NCBI RefSeq assembly: GCF_900111005.1
Contig: NZ_FOFV01000004.1
Coordinates: forward strand, 1-64,000
DNA length: 64,000 bases
Direction: 5' to 3'
DNA from: Lentzea albida
Lineage (GTDB): Bacteria > Actinomycetota > Actinomycetes > Mycobacteriales > Pseudonocardiaceae
Shown here: one piece after another, positions 33,313 through 42,458 of the stretch
How positions within the stretch are numbered: the stretch's first letter is position 1
How the letters are laid out: the number at the start of each line of letters is the position of its first letter
Position numbers and translations under genes: made by a program
The notes under the pieces: model-generated
The model's database searches: none
What the model saw: only the letters and a program-made list of their open reading frames with translations
Told to the model about the DNA's origin: nothing

Positions 33313-33920
33313 TCGAGCGGCCGCAGCACGCGGTCGAGCCACTCCCCGACCGATCGGCCCACGTCCGCCACCGATGCCTTCAGCGAGTGGTCGCCCTTGA
33401 GCAGCACGACCTCGCGGTGGTGGGCCCCGCCCGGCTGGCCGAACGGGTCGTTCTCGCCCTGCACGACCAGCGTGGCGACCTCGACGCCGTCGAGCTCGGA
33501 CATCCGCGACTTCTCCGGCTTGCCCGGCGGGTGCACGGGGAACGCGAGGCACAGCACCGCCACGGCCTGGCCCTCGACCGACGTCCGGCAGGCCACGCGC
33601 GCGCCCGACGACCGGCCCCCGAACACCAGGGGCAGGCCGTCGAACCAGCGTTCGCCCAGGTCGTCGACCACGGAGAGCCACGCCGTGTCGAGCTGGCCCG
33701 CGGGCGCCGGGGCACGGCGGCCCGCGACGCGGTAGGGCTGTTCGACCAGCGCCACGTGCACGCCGACGGAGTTGGCGGCGCGGCACGCGGCGACCAGGTC
33801 CGGTGCCTCGACGCCACCGCCGGCGCCGTGGCCGAGCAGCAGTGCGGCGCGCGGTTCGTGGGCACAGTGCAGCGAGGCCCGCGCGGGGCCGTGCGGCGTG
33901 TCCACCAACAGCGTCGTCAC
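33309..33920 (-). CDS. Alpha/beta-hydrolase family protein (KANL3/Tex30-like)
   Basis: 203 residues from GTG 33920, which overlaps the SRAP gene stop (GTGA). LLLGHGAGGGVEAPDL forms the oxyanion loop, GGRSSGARVAC the nucleophile elbow (S in GRSSG), TLVVQGENDPFG the acid loop and LLKGDHSL the catalytic His. The family is widespread and uncharacterised in bacteria. Coupling to the SRAP gene suggests co-expression, although the functional link is unclear. Confidence 0.8.
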   Translation of the reverse strand: MTTLLVDTPHGPARASLHCAHEPRAALLLGHGAGGGVEAPDLVAACRAANSVGVHVALVEQPYRVAGRRAPAPAGQLDTAWLSVVDDLGERWFDGLPLVFGGRSSGARVACRTSVEGQAVAVLCLAFPVHPPGKPEKSRMSELDGVEVATLVVQGENDPFGQPGGAHHREVVLLKGDHSLKASVADVGRSVGEWLDRVLRPLD

Positions 33921-34606
33921 GACAGCTCTGCGCGTTCGATCAGGGAGGGCTTGTTGTTCTTCACGCTGTTCACCTCGGTCGAGACCGGGCGCAGCTCGAG
34001 CGCCTCGACGATCGACAGGTCCGGCTCCAGCAGTTCGGACGGGTCGAGCGACGCCGGGTCGAGCCACGCCGACCAGCGGTCCTGTGGCAGCAGCAACGGC
34101 ATGCGGTTGTGCACCTCCGTCAACGCGCCCATGGACTCCGTGGTGAGCACCGCGCACGTGACGGTCGGGACGTCGTCCTTCCACCACACGGACCACAGGC
34201 CCGCCATCGCGAGCGACGTGTCGTCCCCGAGCGTCATGAAGTACGGCTGCTTGCGCCCCTCGGCCGCCTGCCACTCGTACCACCCGGCGGCGGGGATGAT
34301 GCAGCGCCGCTTCATCGCCGACTGCTTGTACGCGGGCTTGGTGAGCACGGTCTCGGCACGGGCGTTGATCATCTTGGCCGCGCCGGACAGGTCCTTGGCC
34401 CAGTGCGGGACGAGGCCCCAGCGCATGACGCGGATGCTGCGTTCCAGCTCCTCGTCCTCGGGCTTGCGCTCGACGACGGCCATGACGTGCTTGGTCGGCG
34501 CGACGTTGTAGTCCGGGCCCGGTGCCTCGTCGCCGGTCCCGTCCACCGCGTCGAACTCGGCCGCCAGCAACGCCGGGTCCTTGGTGGAGGCGTACCTACC
34601 ACACAA
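33917..34606 (-). CDS. SRAP-domain protein (HMCES/YedK family)
   Basis: 229 residues from GTG 34606 with a near-perfect GGAGGTGAT site. Catalytic C2 (MCGRY) forms a thiazolidine crosslink with abasic sites in single-stranded DNA. N-x-A-P-T (YNVAPT), E in GWYEW and H in VHNRMPLLL complete the active site. It protects replication forks from abasic lesions. Orthologue of Rv3226c, in the same position beside aroA. Confidence 0.94.
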   Translation of the reverse strand: MCGRYASTKDPALLAAEFDAVDGTGDEAPGPDYNVAPTKHVMAVVERKPEDEELERSIRVMRWGLVPHWAKDLSGAAKMINARAETVLTKPAYKQSAMKRRCIIPAAGWYEWQAAEGRKQPYFMTLGDDTSLAMAGLWSVWWKDDVPTVTCAVLTTESMGALTEVHNRMPLLLPQDRWSAWLDPASLDPSELLEPDLSIVEALELRPVSTEVNSVKNNKPSLIERAELS

Positions 34607-34691
34607 AACCGATCACCTCCGAAGTTGCGATAATCCCACGTCCGGCACACCGGTGCGAACTGTCCCGGTGCGGATGCGGGATCATTCGTGC

Positions 34692-35960
34692 ATGACTCAG
34701 CACTGGTCAGCTCCCAGCGCACCCGGCCCAGTCCACTCGACGGTGCCGGTGCCCGGCTCGAAGTCGATCACGAACCGCGTCCTGGTGCTCGCGGCGCTGG
34801 CCGACGGGCCGTCCACGGTGCACGCGCCGTTGCGCAGCCGCGACACGGTGCTGATGTCGGCCGCGCTGTCGTCCCTCGGCGTTGGGATCACCGACCGCGA
34901 GGACGGCGGCTGGGACGTCCTGCCGGGTCTGCTGCGCGGTCCGGCCGACGTCGACTGCGGCCTCGCCGGCACGGTCATGCGCTTCCTGCCGCCCGCCGCC
35001 GCGCTGGCCGAGGGCGAGATCCGGTTCGACGGCGACCCGCACGCCCGCGTGCGGCCGATGAGCACCGTGCTGGGTGCGCTGCGGTCGCTGGGCGTGGAGG
35101 TCGACGGCGACGCGCTGCCGTTCACGTTGCACGGCACGGGATCGGTGCCCGGCGGTGAGGTGACGATCGACGCGTCGGGCTCGTCGCAGTTCGTCTCCGG
35201 GCTGCTGCTGTCCGCCGCCCGGTTCGACAAGGGCGTGACGATCCGGCACGACGGCAAGCCCGTGCCGTCGTTGCCGCACATCGACATGACGGTCCAGACG
35301 CTGCGCTCGGTCGGCGTCGAGGTCGACACGAGCGCGCCGAACGTGTGGCGCGTCGAGCCCGGCGTCATCAATGCCCGCACGTGGCACGTCGAGCCCGACC
35401 TGTCGAACGCGACGGTGTTCCTCGCCGCGGCCGCGGTGACCGGCGGCGAGGTGACGATCCCGCACTGGCCCTCCGCGACCACCCAGCCCGGCGACGCGGT
35501 GCGCGGCATCCTGGAGCGCATGGGCTGTGCGGTCGAGGTGTCGGAGCGCGGGCTGACCGTGCGCGGACCCGGGAAGCTGTCCGGTGTGGACATCGACCTG
35601 CGCGACGAGAGCGAGCTGACGCCCACCGTCGCCGCTCTGGCCGCGCTGGCCGAGGGGCGCACGACCATCCGCGGCGTCGCGCACATCCGCGGCCACGAGA
35701 CGGACCGGATCGCCGCTTTGGTCAACGAGATCAACGCGATCGGCGGCAACGCCTCCGAGACCGAGGACGGCCTGGTCATCGACCCCGTCCCCTTGCACGG
35801 CGGGGTGTGGAAGGCCTACGCCGACCACCGGATGGCGACCGCGGGCGCGATCATCGGCCTGGTCGTGCCGGGGATCGAGGTCGACGACATCGGCAGCACC
35901 ACCAAGACGATCCCCGACTTCCCCGGCATGTGGGACGCCATGCTCACCGGGGGCGCGTAG
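34692..35960 (+). CDS. aroA: 5-enolpyruvylshikimate-3-phosphate synthase
   Basis: 422 residues from ATG 34692; an earlier ATG at 34674 is possible. Substrate motifs GSKSITNR (21-28), [27 protein letters not shown] and [10 protein letters not shown] are all present. It is the sixth step of the shikimate pathway, in the cytoplasm. In the first loop LAGTVMRF has the usual glyphosate-relevant glycine. Two bases separate its stop from the rsgA GTG, so the two form an operon as in M. tuberculosis. Confidence 0.96.
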   Translation: MTQHWSAPSAPGPVHSTVPVPGSKSITNRVLVLAALADGPSTVHAPLRSRDTVLMSAALSSLGVGITDREDGGWDVLPGLLRGPADVDCGLAGTVMRFLPPAAALAEGEIRFDGDPHARVRPMSTVLGALRSLGVEVDGDALPFTLHGTGSVPGGEVTIDASGSSQFVSGLLLSAARFDKGVTIRHDGKPVPSLPHIDMTVQTLRSVGVEVDTSAPNVWRVEPGVINARTWHVEPDLSNATVFLAAAAVTGGEVTIPHWPSATTQPGDAVRGILERMGCAVEVSERGLTVRGPGKLSGVDIDLRDESELTPTVAALAALAEGRTTIRGVAHIRGHETDRIAALVNEINAIGGNASETEDGLVIDPVPLHGGVWKAYADHRMATAGAIIGLVVPGIEVDDIGSTTKTIPDFPGMWDAMLTGGA

Positions 35961-35962
35961 AA

Positions 35963-36961
35963 GTGGGCAAGCGGGACTGGCGCAAGCTCGACGAGTCCGA
36001 CGTGCGCGTGCGCCCCGGCAAGGGCACGAGGCCGCGCAGCAAGAGACGCCCCGAACACGCGGACGCCGAGACCGCCATGGTCATCGGCGTCGACCGCGGC
36101 CGCTGGACGTGCGCGATGGAGTCCGGTGCCGTCGTCACGGCGATGCGTGCGCGCGAGTTGGGCCGCACGCCCGTAGTGGTCGGCGACCAGGTCGGCATCG
36201 TCGGCGACACGTCGGGACTACCGGACACGCTGGCCCGCATCGTGCGCGTCGAGGAGCGCACCTCGGTGCTGCGCCGGACCGCGGACGACACCGACCCGTT
36301 CGAACGGGTCGTCGTCGCGAACGCCTCCCAGCTCATCATGGTCGTGGCGCTGGCGGACCCGCCGCCGCGCACGGGTTTCATCGACCGCTGCCTGGTCGCC
36401 GCGTACGCGGGCGGCCTGGAACCGGTGCTGTGCCTGACGAAGTCCGACCTCGCCTCCCCGGACTCGCTGCTCGCGCTCTACACCGAACTCGACGTGCCGG
36501 TGGTCGTCACGCGCTCCGACGAGGAGCCCGCCGCACTGCGGGCGCGCCTGACAGACACGGTGTCGTGCCTGATCGGCCACTCCGGCGTCGGCAAGTCCAC
36601 CCTGGTCAACAAGCTCGTGCCGGACGCGAACCGCGCGGTCGGCGTCGTGTCCGGCGTCGGCAAGGGCCGCCACACCTCCACCCAGGCCGTGGCGCTGCGG
36701 CTGCCCGAGGGCGGCTGGGTCGTCGACACGCCGGGCATCCGCTCGTTCGGCCTCGCGCACATCACGCCGGACGACATCGTGAAGGCGTTCCCGGACTTCG
36801 CCGAGGCCGCCGAGGAGTGCCCGCCCGGCTGCGGCCACCTCGGCTCCCCCGAGGACCCGGGCTGCATGCTGGACGAGCTGGTGCCGGACGCGCCGGGCCG
36901 TCTCGCGTCGTTGCGGCGGCTGCTGGCGTCCCGGGCCGGCCGCGACGATCACGCGGATTGA
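35963..36961 (+). CDS. rsgA: Ribosome small-subunit biogenesis GTPase RsgA
   Basis: 332 residues from GTG. N-terminal OB domain (about 35-110), then a circularly permuted GTPase: G4 LTKSD, G1 GHSGVGKST, G2 region GRHTST, G3 DTPGIRSF. The C-terminal zinc site is CPPGCGHLGSPEDPGC. It checks 30S maturation. The N-terminal 40 residues are rich in Arg and Lys (RPGKGTRPRSKRR). Confidence 0.95.
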   Translation: MGKRDWRKLDESDVRVRPGKGTRPRSKRRPEHADAETAMVIGVDRGRWTCAMESGAVVTAMRARELGRTPVVVGDQVGIVGDTSGLPDTLARIVRVEERTSVLRRTADDTDPFERVVVANASQLIMVVALADPPPRTGFIDRCLVAAYAGGLEPVLCLTKSDLASPDSLLALYTELDVPVVVTRSDEEPAALRARLTDTVSCLIGHSGVGKSTLVNKLVPDANRAVGVVSGVGKGRHTSTQAVALRLPEGGWVVDTPGIRSFGLAHITPDDIVKAFPDFAEAAEECPPGCGHLGSPEDPGCMLDELVPDAPGRLASLRRLLASRAGRDDHAD

Positions 36962-36989
36962 GGTTGCGCCGATCAGTCACACTTCCCCC

Positions 36990-37505
36990 GTGAACAGACT
37001 TCTGGGGGTCGCCGTGCTGTGCGCTGCCCTCACCGCGTGCACGGCCGAGATCCCCGGACCACCACCGAAGCCGGTGCCGACGACGTCACCGCGGATCGAC
37101 AAGCCGCGGAACCTGGCCGCGTTCGACCCGTGCAAGGCGCTGCCGACCGACGGCAGCCAGTGGTTCCTCGACCCGCCGTCCGCACCACCCGCGGCGGAGA
37201 AAGCAGGGCTCTGCAAGTACACCTTCGGCACGCTGACGGTCCTCGTCAGCCTGCAGGAGGTCGAGTACGACGAGGTCAAGAAGGACAACCCGAACGGCCA
37301 CCAGGGACAGATGGACGGCCACACCATGTGGTTCGCGTGCGACACCGACGCGTCCAAGCTGGATTGCGGGGTGTGGGCGGCGGTCGGCTACGCGCGCACG
37401 CTCACCATCACGATGCAGGACCCTGACAGCGACGAGTCGTGGATGCTGCGCATGCGCACGATGCTGGTCCAGTACGTGCTCGACCGCCTGCCGAAGTCGT
37501 CGTGA
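36990..37505 (+). CDS. DUF3558-type lipoprotein 1
   Basis: 171 residues from GTG. Lipobox LTAC (C17). A Pro/Thr-rich linker then FDPCKAL and paired cysteines (GLCKY, WFACD, LDCG). It ends QYVLDRLPKSS, the same C-terminal helix motif seen in copies 2 and 4. Surface lipoprotein of unknown role; first of four in tandem. Confidence 0.78.
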   Translation: MNRLLGVAVLCAALTACTAEIPGPPPKPVPTTSPRIDKPRNLAAFDPCKALPTDGSQWFLDPPSAPPAAEKAGLCKYTFGTLTVLVSLQEVEYDEVKKDNPNGHQGQMDGHTMWFACDTDASKLDCGVWAAVGYARTLTITMQDPDSDESWMLRMRTMLVQYVLDRLPKSS

Positions 37506-37531
37506 GTCGCGGGGATGAAAAGGTTGTCCTC

Positions 37532-37984
37532 ATGATCCGACTGGTTCCGGTGCTGCTCCTCGCCCTGACTGCCTGCTCGACCCAGCAACCTCCCGCAGCC
37601 CCGGCCTTCGCCGACACCGACCCGTGCGCGCTGCTGCAGTCCGGCGACGCGGGCCAGTTGAACGGCACCCCGGCCAAGGGTGAGCGGCAGTGCGACTACC
37701 CGTTCGGCGCGCTGACCGTGCGGTTGAAGCTGGTGAGCGCGAAGTACGCGGACGAGTCGCAGAAGCTGCTGGCCGACGGGGGCTACGGCGGCGTGATCAA
37801 CGACCGGCCGCTGACGCGCAAGTGCGTCGACTCGTCGGGCGAGGTCACGTGCGACGCCGTCGTGGAGGTGCGGGACGGGGAGCTGATCGGGCTGACCGTG
37901 CTGCAGCGCAGCCACGACCTCAACGCCGTCGGCCAGGCGACGCAGGGGCTGGCGGCGAAGGCGTTGGAGAGGCTGCCGAAGTGA
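37532..37984 (+). CDS. DUF3558-type lipoprotein 2
   Basis: 150 residues, ATG 37532. Lipobox LTAC (C15). Core DPCALLQSG, RQCDYPFG, GGYGGVINDRPLTRKC, VTCDAVVEVRDGELIGL and KALERLPK. The last 70 residues are very like lipoprotein 4, showing a recent duplication. Its stop overlaps the GTG of lipoprotein 3. Confidence 0.82.
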   Translation: MIRLVPVLLLALTACSTQQPPAAPAFADTDPCALLQSGDAGQLNGTPAKGERQCDYPFGALTVRLKLVSAKYADESQKLLADGGYGGVINDRPLTRKCVDSSGEVTCDAVVEVRDGELIGLTVLQRSHDLNAVGQATQGLAAKALERLPK

Positions 37985-38514
37985 GGCGCCTGCTGCCGTT
38001 GGCGTTCCTGCTCGCGGGCTGCGCGTCCACTCCGGTCGCGACCGCGCCGTCCACCACCGCGACGACCACGACCACCGAGACGACGGTCGCCACGACGTCG
38101 CCGCGCCTCGACACACCGCGCAAGCTGCCGGCCGATCCGTGCCGGGTGCTCGAGGCCTCCGACTTCGACGAGCCGCTGTTCGGAACGCCCGCGCCGAGCC
38201 CGGCCGACCCGCGGTCCTGCCTGTTCCAGGTCGGTCCCGGAACCGACGGCGACGAGATGGTGCTCGTGCGGTTCGCCGGCGTCTACGAGCGACCGGACCA
38301 GGCCATGGAACTGCTGGTCGGCGACGGGCACTCGGCGGCGGTGACGTGCGCGAGCATGCAGAACGGCATGCAGTGCGCCGAGATCGTCGCGGTCAACGCC
38401 ACCGAGTCGCTGGAGGTCGTCGTGCTCGTGCCCGGCGCCAACAGCGGTCAGGTCGCCAAGGCCGTCCAGGACTACGCGGGCAAGGCCTTCAAGCGGATGG
38501 TCGTCACGTCCTGA
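37981..38514 (+). CDS. DUF3558-type lipoprotein 3
   Basis: 177 residues from GTG overlapping the previous stop. Lipobox LAGC (C14), then a long Thr-rich linker (TATTTTTETTVATTSPRL) and a diverged core: DPCRVLEASDF, RSCLFQVG, VTCASMQNGMQCAEIV. It lacks the GGYG-INDRP block of copies 2 and 4. Translationally coupled to copy 2. Confidence 0.8.
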   Translation: MRRLLPLAFLLAGCASTPVATAPSTTATTTTTETTVATTSPRLDTPRKLPADPCRVLEASDFDEPLFGTPAPSPADPRSCLFQVGPGTDGDEMVLVRFAGVYERPDQAMELLVGDGHSAAVTCASMQNGMQCAEIVAVNATESLEVVVLVPGANSGQVAKAVQDYAGKAFKRMVVTS

Positions 38515-38600
38515 CGCGCTGTCCCGTCCACGAGCGCCGATGCCGTGCGGCTTGGACGATTCCACGGATCGAGCAGGTGGCCGTGAGCCACACTCACCCT

Positions 38601-39083
38601 GTGATCAGACGACTGGGAGCCGCCGCGATCCTCGGACTGCTCGGCCTGGGCGCGTGCTCCGCCGAGCAACCGCGACCCGAGCCGCCGGGGTTCGAGACCG
38701 CCGACGCTTGCTCGCTCCTGCGCGGGGACGAGGTGTTCGAGGTGGACGACCGGTCGGCGCGGAGCGCCATCGGGTCGACTGTCCGAGACTGCGACTGGAC
38801 CTCCAGCCGCACCCAGGTCGAACTGGACCTGGTCCTGAAGCCGTTCGCGGAGGAGTCGGAGCGCCTCATGGTGAACGGCGGCTACGGAGCCGTGATCAAC
38901 GACCGCCCGATGACGCGCAGGTGCGCGGACGCGTCGGGTCTGGTGACCTGCGAGGGCGTCGTCGAGGTGCGGGACGGCCAGCTGATCGAGATCGAGGTGG
39001 TCAGGCGGCACCCCGACCCCGACGCCATCGGGCAGCTCACCCAGGAGCTGACGCTGAAGGCGCTGGAGAGGCTGCCGAAGTAG
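38601..39083 (+). CDS. DUF3558-type lipoprotein 4
   Basis: 160 residues from GTG 38601 (GTG 38583 also possible). Lipobox LGAC (C19). Core DACSLLRGDEVF, RDCDWTSS, GGYGAVINDRPMTRRC, VTCEGVVEVRDGQL and KALERLPK match copy 2 closely. An 86-bp gap separates it from copy 3, so it may have its own promoter. Confidence 0.82.
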   Translation: MIRRLGAAAILGLLGLGACSAEQPRPEPPGFETADACSLLRGDEVFEVDDRSARSAIGSTVRDCDWTSSRTQVELDLVLKPFAEESERLMVNGGYGAVINDRPMTRRCADASGLVTCEGVVEVRDGQLIEIEVVRRHPDPDAIGQLTQELTLKALERLPK

Positions 39084-39090
39084 CGCGGAC

Positions 39091-40719
39091 CTAACCCATG
39101 TGCGGGTACCGGTGGTCCGTGGGCGGCACCAGGGTCTCCTTGATCGCCCGCGGGCTCGTCCACCGCTGCAGGTTGTAGATCGAGCCCGCCTTGTCGTTGG
39201 TGCCGGACCCGCGCGACCCGCCGAACGGCTGCTGCCCGACGACGGCACCGGTCGGCTTGTCGTTGACGTAGAAGTTGCCCGCCGCGAACCGCAACGCGCG
39301 GTGCGCCTGCTCGATCGCCGTGCGGTCACGCGCGAAGACGGCACCGGTCAGCGCGTACGGCGTGGACGTGTCGATGGTCTCCATCATCGTCGGGAAGTCC
39401 GCGTCCTCGTAGACGTGCACGGCGAGGATCGGGCCGAAGTACTCGGTCGTGAAGATGTCGTGGTGCGGGTCGGTGCCGAGCAGCACGGTCGGATCGACGA
39501 AGTAGCCCACCGAGTCGTCGCACGAGCCGCCGGCCAGCACCTCGACCGAAGTGGACGCGGACGCCATCAGCAGCGCTTCCTTGTGCTTGGCGAACGCGCG
39601 GGCGTCGATCACGGCACCGCCGAACGTCGAGAGGTCCCTGACATCGCCGTAGGACAACGACTTCATGATGTCGAGCAGCTGGTCGCGGACCCCGCCCTCC
39701 CACAGCGACCGCGCGATGTACGCGCGGGAGGCCGCCGAGCACTTCTGGCCCTGGTACTCGAAAGCACCGCGCACCAGGCCCGTGACGAGCGCCTGCGGGT
39801 CGGCGGAGGCGTGGGCCAGCACGAAGTCCTTGCCGCCGGTCTCGCCGACGACGCGCGGGTAGGCGCGGTAGACGTCGAGGTTCGCGGCCATGGTCTGCCA
39901 CAACGACTTGAACGTCCGCGTCGAGCCGGTGAAGTGCAGGCCGGCGAAGTACCTGTCCCGCAACGCGACCTGGCCCAGCGCCTGGCCGTCGCCGGTGAGG
40001 AGGTTGACCACGCCCGGCGGCAGACCGGCCTCTTCGAGCAGGCGCATGGTGAAGTGCGCGGCGAGCTGCTGGGTCGGTGACGGCTTCCACAGCACCGCGT
40101 TGCCCATCAGGGCGGGCGCGAGCGGCAGGTTTCCCGCGATGGCGGTGAAGTTGAACGGCGTGATGGCCACGACGAACCCGTCGAGCGGCCGGTGGTCCAT
40201 GCGGTTCCACACGCCCGGCGAGGAGATCGGCTGCTCCTGCAGGATCCGGCGGCCGAAGTGGACGTTGAAGCGCAGGAAGTCGATGAGCTCGCACGCCGCG
40301 TCGATCTCGGCCTGCTGCACGGACTTCGACTGGCCGAGGATCGTGGCGGCGTTCAGGGTGTCGCGCCACGGGCCGGCGAGCAGGTCGGCCGCCCGCAGCA
40401 GCACGGCGGCGCGTTCGTCGAACGGCAGCTCCTGCCAGCCCGGTGCGGCGTGCTGAGCGGCGCGCATCGCGTCGGCCACGTCGGAGGTGCCTGCCTGGGC
40501 CGTCACGCCGAGGACGTGCCTGTGGTCGTGGGGCTGCACGACGTTGATGCGGTCGCCGGCGCCCATGCGCTGCTCACCGCCGATGGTCATCGTCAGCTCG
40601 TGCGTGGTGCCTTCGAGCTCGGCGATGCGTGCTTGCAGACTCGCCCGTTCGGCGCTACCGGGTGCGTAGGTGCGCACGGGCTCGTTGACCGGTTCGGGTG
40701 CAGACGTGACTGCGTCCAT
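39091..40719 (-). CDS. pruA: L-glutamate gamma-semialdehyde (P5C) dehydrogenase
   Basis: 542 residues, the length of the single-function enzyme. NAD loop ITPFNFTAIAGNLPLAPALM, GSTRTFK, catalytic Glu in VVGETGGKD and catalytic Cys in YQGQKCSAASR; C-terminal QPFGGSRGSGTNDKAG is diagnostic. It oxidises P5C to glutamate in proline and arginine use. No proline dehydrogenase gene lies beside it here. Confidence 0.95.
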   Translation of the reverse strand: MDAVTSAPEPVNEPVRTYAPGSAERASLQARIAELEGTTHELTMTIGGEQRMGAGDRINVVQPHDHRHVLGVTAQAGTSDVADAMRAAQHAAPGWQELPFDERAAVLLRAADLLAGPWRDTLNAATILGQSKSVQQAEIDAACELIDFLRFNVHFGRRILQEQPISSPGVWNRMDHRPLDGFVVAITPFNFTAIAGNLPLAPALMGNAVLWKPSPTQQLAAHFTMRLLEEAGLPPGVVNLLTGDGQALGQVALRDRYFAGLHFTGSTRTFKSLWQTMAANLDVYRAYPRVVGETGGKDFVLAHASADPQALVTGLVRGAFEYQGQKCSAASRAYIARSLWEGGVRDQLLDIMKSLSYGDVRDLSTFGGAVIDARAFAKHKEALLMASASTSVEVLAGGSCDDSVGYFVDPTVLLGTDPHHDIFTTEYFGPILAVHVYEDADFPTMMETIDTSTPYALTGAVFARDRTAIEQAHRALRFAAGNFYVNDKPTGAVVGQQPFGGSRGSGTNDKAGSIYNLQRWTSPRAIKETLVPPTDHRYPHMG

Positions 40720-40755
40720 TCCCCCATCGTGGCACGCAGTAGTAGGGTCCGTCGG

Positions 40756-41142
40756 GTGGCGCGGGTGACTGGCATCGGCGGGGTTTTCCTGCGTTCACGG
40801 GATCCCGTGCGCTTGGCCGCCTGGTACCGCGAGAACCTGGGCGTGCCGATGAGTGAAAAGGGCACCGTCACCTTCCACTGGCTCGACACGGCTTCGAACG
40901 AGTTCCCCGGCACGACGACGATGGCGTTGTTCGCGCAGGACACCGAGTACATCGGCGAACCCGACCAGCGCACCATGCTGAACCTGCGGGTGGACGACCT
41001 GGTGTCGCTGATGGCGAAGCTCAAGGCGCGCGGTGTCGAGGTGCTGCCGGAGACCGAGGACTCGGAGTTCGGGCTGTTCGGGTGGTGCGTCGACCCGGAG
41101 GGCAACCGGATCGAGCTGTGGGAGCCCGCGGAAGGGATGTAG
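40756..41142 (+). CDS. VOC-family (glyoxalase-like) protein
   Basis: 128 residues from GTG 40756. One beta-alpha-beta-beta-beta pair: ITGIGGVFLRSRDP-type start (GIGGVFLRSRDPVRLAAWY), NLRVDDLVSLMAKLKARG, and the closing WCVDPEGNRIELWEP with the metal-ligand Glu. Substrate unknown. The next gene starts at the base after its stop. Confidence 0.82.
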   Translation: MARVTGIGGVFLRSRDPVRLAAWYRENLGVPMSEKGTVTFHWLDTASNEFPGTTTMALFAQDTEYIGEPDQRTMLNLRVDDLVSLMAKLKARGVEVLPETEDSEFGLFGWCVDPEGNRIELWEPAEGM

Positions 41143-41970
41143 GTGCTCGACGAGGCCGCATGCGCGCTGCGGGAGTGGCAGCACGACGACCAGCCGTTCC
41201 AGCTCCACCCCGGAGACCTGGGCTGGTACCGGCGTTTCGGTGCCGAGGCGACCGGGGACGCGATCCGGATCTGGCGCGGCGGCGGGCGGATCGTCGCGGT
41301 CGGGCTGCTGGACGGCGCCGACCTGCTGCGGTTCACGATCGCGCCGGACGCGCGCGCCGACGAAGAGCTGGCCGTGCGGCTGGCCGACGACATCTCCTCG
41401 CCCGAACGCGGGGTCCTGCCCGCCGGGACCGTCTACGTGGAATCCCCGCGCGGCACGCGGTTCCAGGAGCTGATGTTCGAGCGCGGCTGGCGGTCCGACG
41501 TGCCGTGGACGCCGTTGCGCCGTGATCTCGGCCCGCCCGTGGAGGACCCCGGAGTGCGGGTCGAGGTGATCGGCGCCGACCGGGCCGAAGTGCACGCCGC
41601 CGTGGTCCGGGCGTCGTTCGAGAAGTCGACGTTCACCGAGGACCGGTGGCACGCGATGGCGGCCGGTTCCCCGTACGCCGACGCCTGGAGCCTGGTCGCG
41701 TTCGACGGCGACGACGCGGCGGCGGCGATCACCGTGTGGTCAGCGGGCCCCGGCAGGCCCGGGCTGGTCGAACCGATGGGCGTGCACCGCGACCACCGGG
41801 GCAAGGGGTTCGGCAGGGCGATCACCCTCGCCGGGGCGGCCGCGTTGCGCGCGCTCGGCTCGTCGAGCGCGCTCGTCTGCACGCCCAGTTCGAACGCGGG
41901 CGCCGTCGCCACCTACCGGGCAGCCGGGTTCACCGCGCTGCCCGAGGTGCACGACCAGCGCCGCGACTAG
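41143..41970 (+). CDS. GNAT-family N-acetyltransferase
   Basis: 275 residues from GTG immediately after the VOC stop. The N-terminal half (about 1-130) is a degenerate GNAT-like domain. The C-terminal half has the acetyl-CoA loop HRDHRGKGFGRAITLAGAAA and ATYRAAGFTAL. A tandem GNAT layout of this kind occurs in mycothiol synthase relatives, but the specific MshD motifs are not evident. Overlaps the convergent DUF6912 gene by four bases. Confidence 0.78.
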   Translation: MLDEAACALREWQHDDQPFQLHPGDLGWYRRFGAEATGDAIRIWRGGGRIVAVGLLDGADLLRFTIAPDARADEELAVRLADDISSPERGVLPAGTVYVESPRGTRFQELMFERGWRSDVPWTPLRRDLGPPVEDPGVRVEVIGADRAEVHAAVVRASFEKSTFTEDRWHAMAAGSPYADAWSLVAFDGDDAAAAITVWSAGPGRPGLVEPMGVHRDHRGKGFGRAITLAGAAALRALGSSSALVCTPSSNAGAVATYRAAGFTALPEVHDQRRD

Positions 41971-42458
41971 AGGAGTTCCAGCACGAACGGGAGTTCCTGC
42001 GCCGCGTACCAGGCCAGTTCGTGGTCCTCGGCGCTGCCCAGCGTGAACTCGGCGTCCGGGTCGCCCAGGTCCGCGGCGTCCACGACGTCGACCGCCGCGC
42101 GCACGTCCTCCTCGGCCTCGGCCGTGTCGAGGTGCACGGAGGCGACGTCCTTCAGCGTGAACGAACCGCCGACCTTCACGACCGAGAAGTCGAGGTCGGG
42201 GCGCAGCGTCACGTCGTCCATGTCGACCGCGAGCACCGCGCGCCGCGGCTCCGCCTTCTCGTCGGCGGCCAGCAGCCGCAGGGAGGCCCGTGCGGCGTCG
42301 AGCATGGCCGCGTACTCCAGCTCCTCCGTGTCGCCCGCCGCGTAGGACTCGCGCAGCGCCGGCGTCAGCGCGAAGGCCGTGCCGGTGACCGGGGCCAGTT
42401 CGCCGCTGTCCACGAACTGGCGCAGCATCGGCACCGTGGCCGGGATGTAGACCCTCAT
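41967..42458 (-). CDS. DUF6912-type protein (Rv3231c-like)
   Basis: 163 residues. Opens MRVYIPATVPMLRQFVDSGE and has conserved TPALRESYAAGDTEELEYAA; acidic throughout. Only actinobacteria carry it, next to the tgs3-like gene. ATG overlaps the acyltransferase stop (ATGA). Function unknown. Confidence 0.78.
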   Translation of the reverse strand: MRVYIPATVPMLRQFVDSGELAPVTGTAFALTPALRESYAAGDTEELEYAAMLDAARASLRLLAADEKAEPRRAVLAVDMDDVTLRPDLDFSVVKVGGSFTLKDVASVHLDTAEAEEDVRAAVDVVDAADLGDPDAEFTLGSAEDHELAWYAAQELPFVLELL

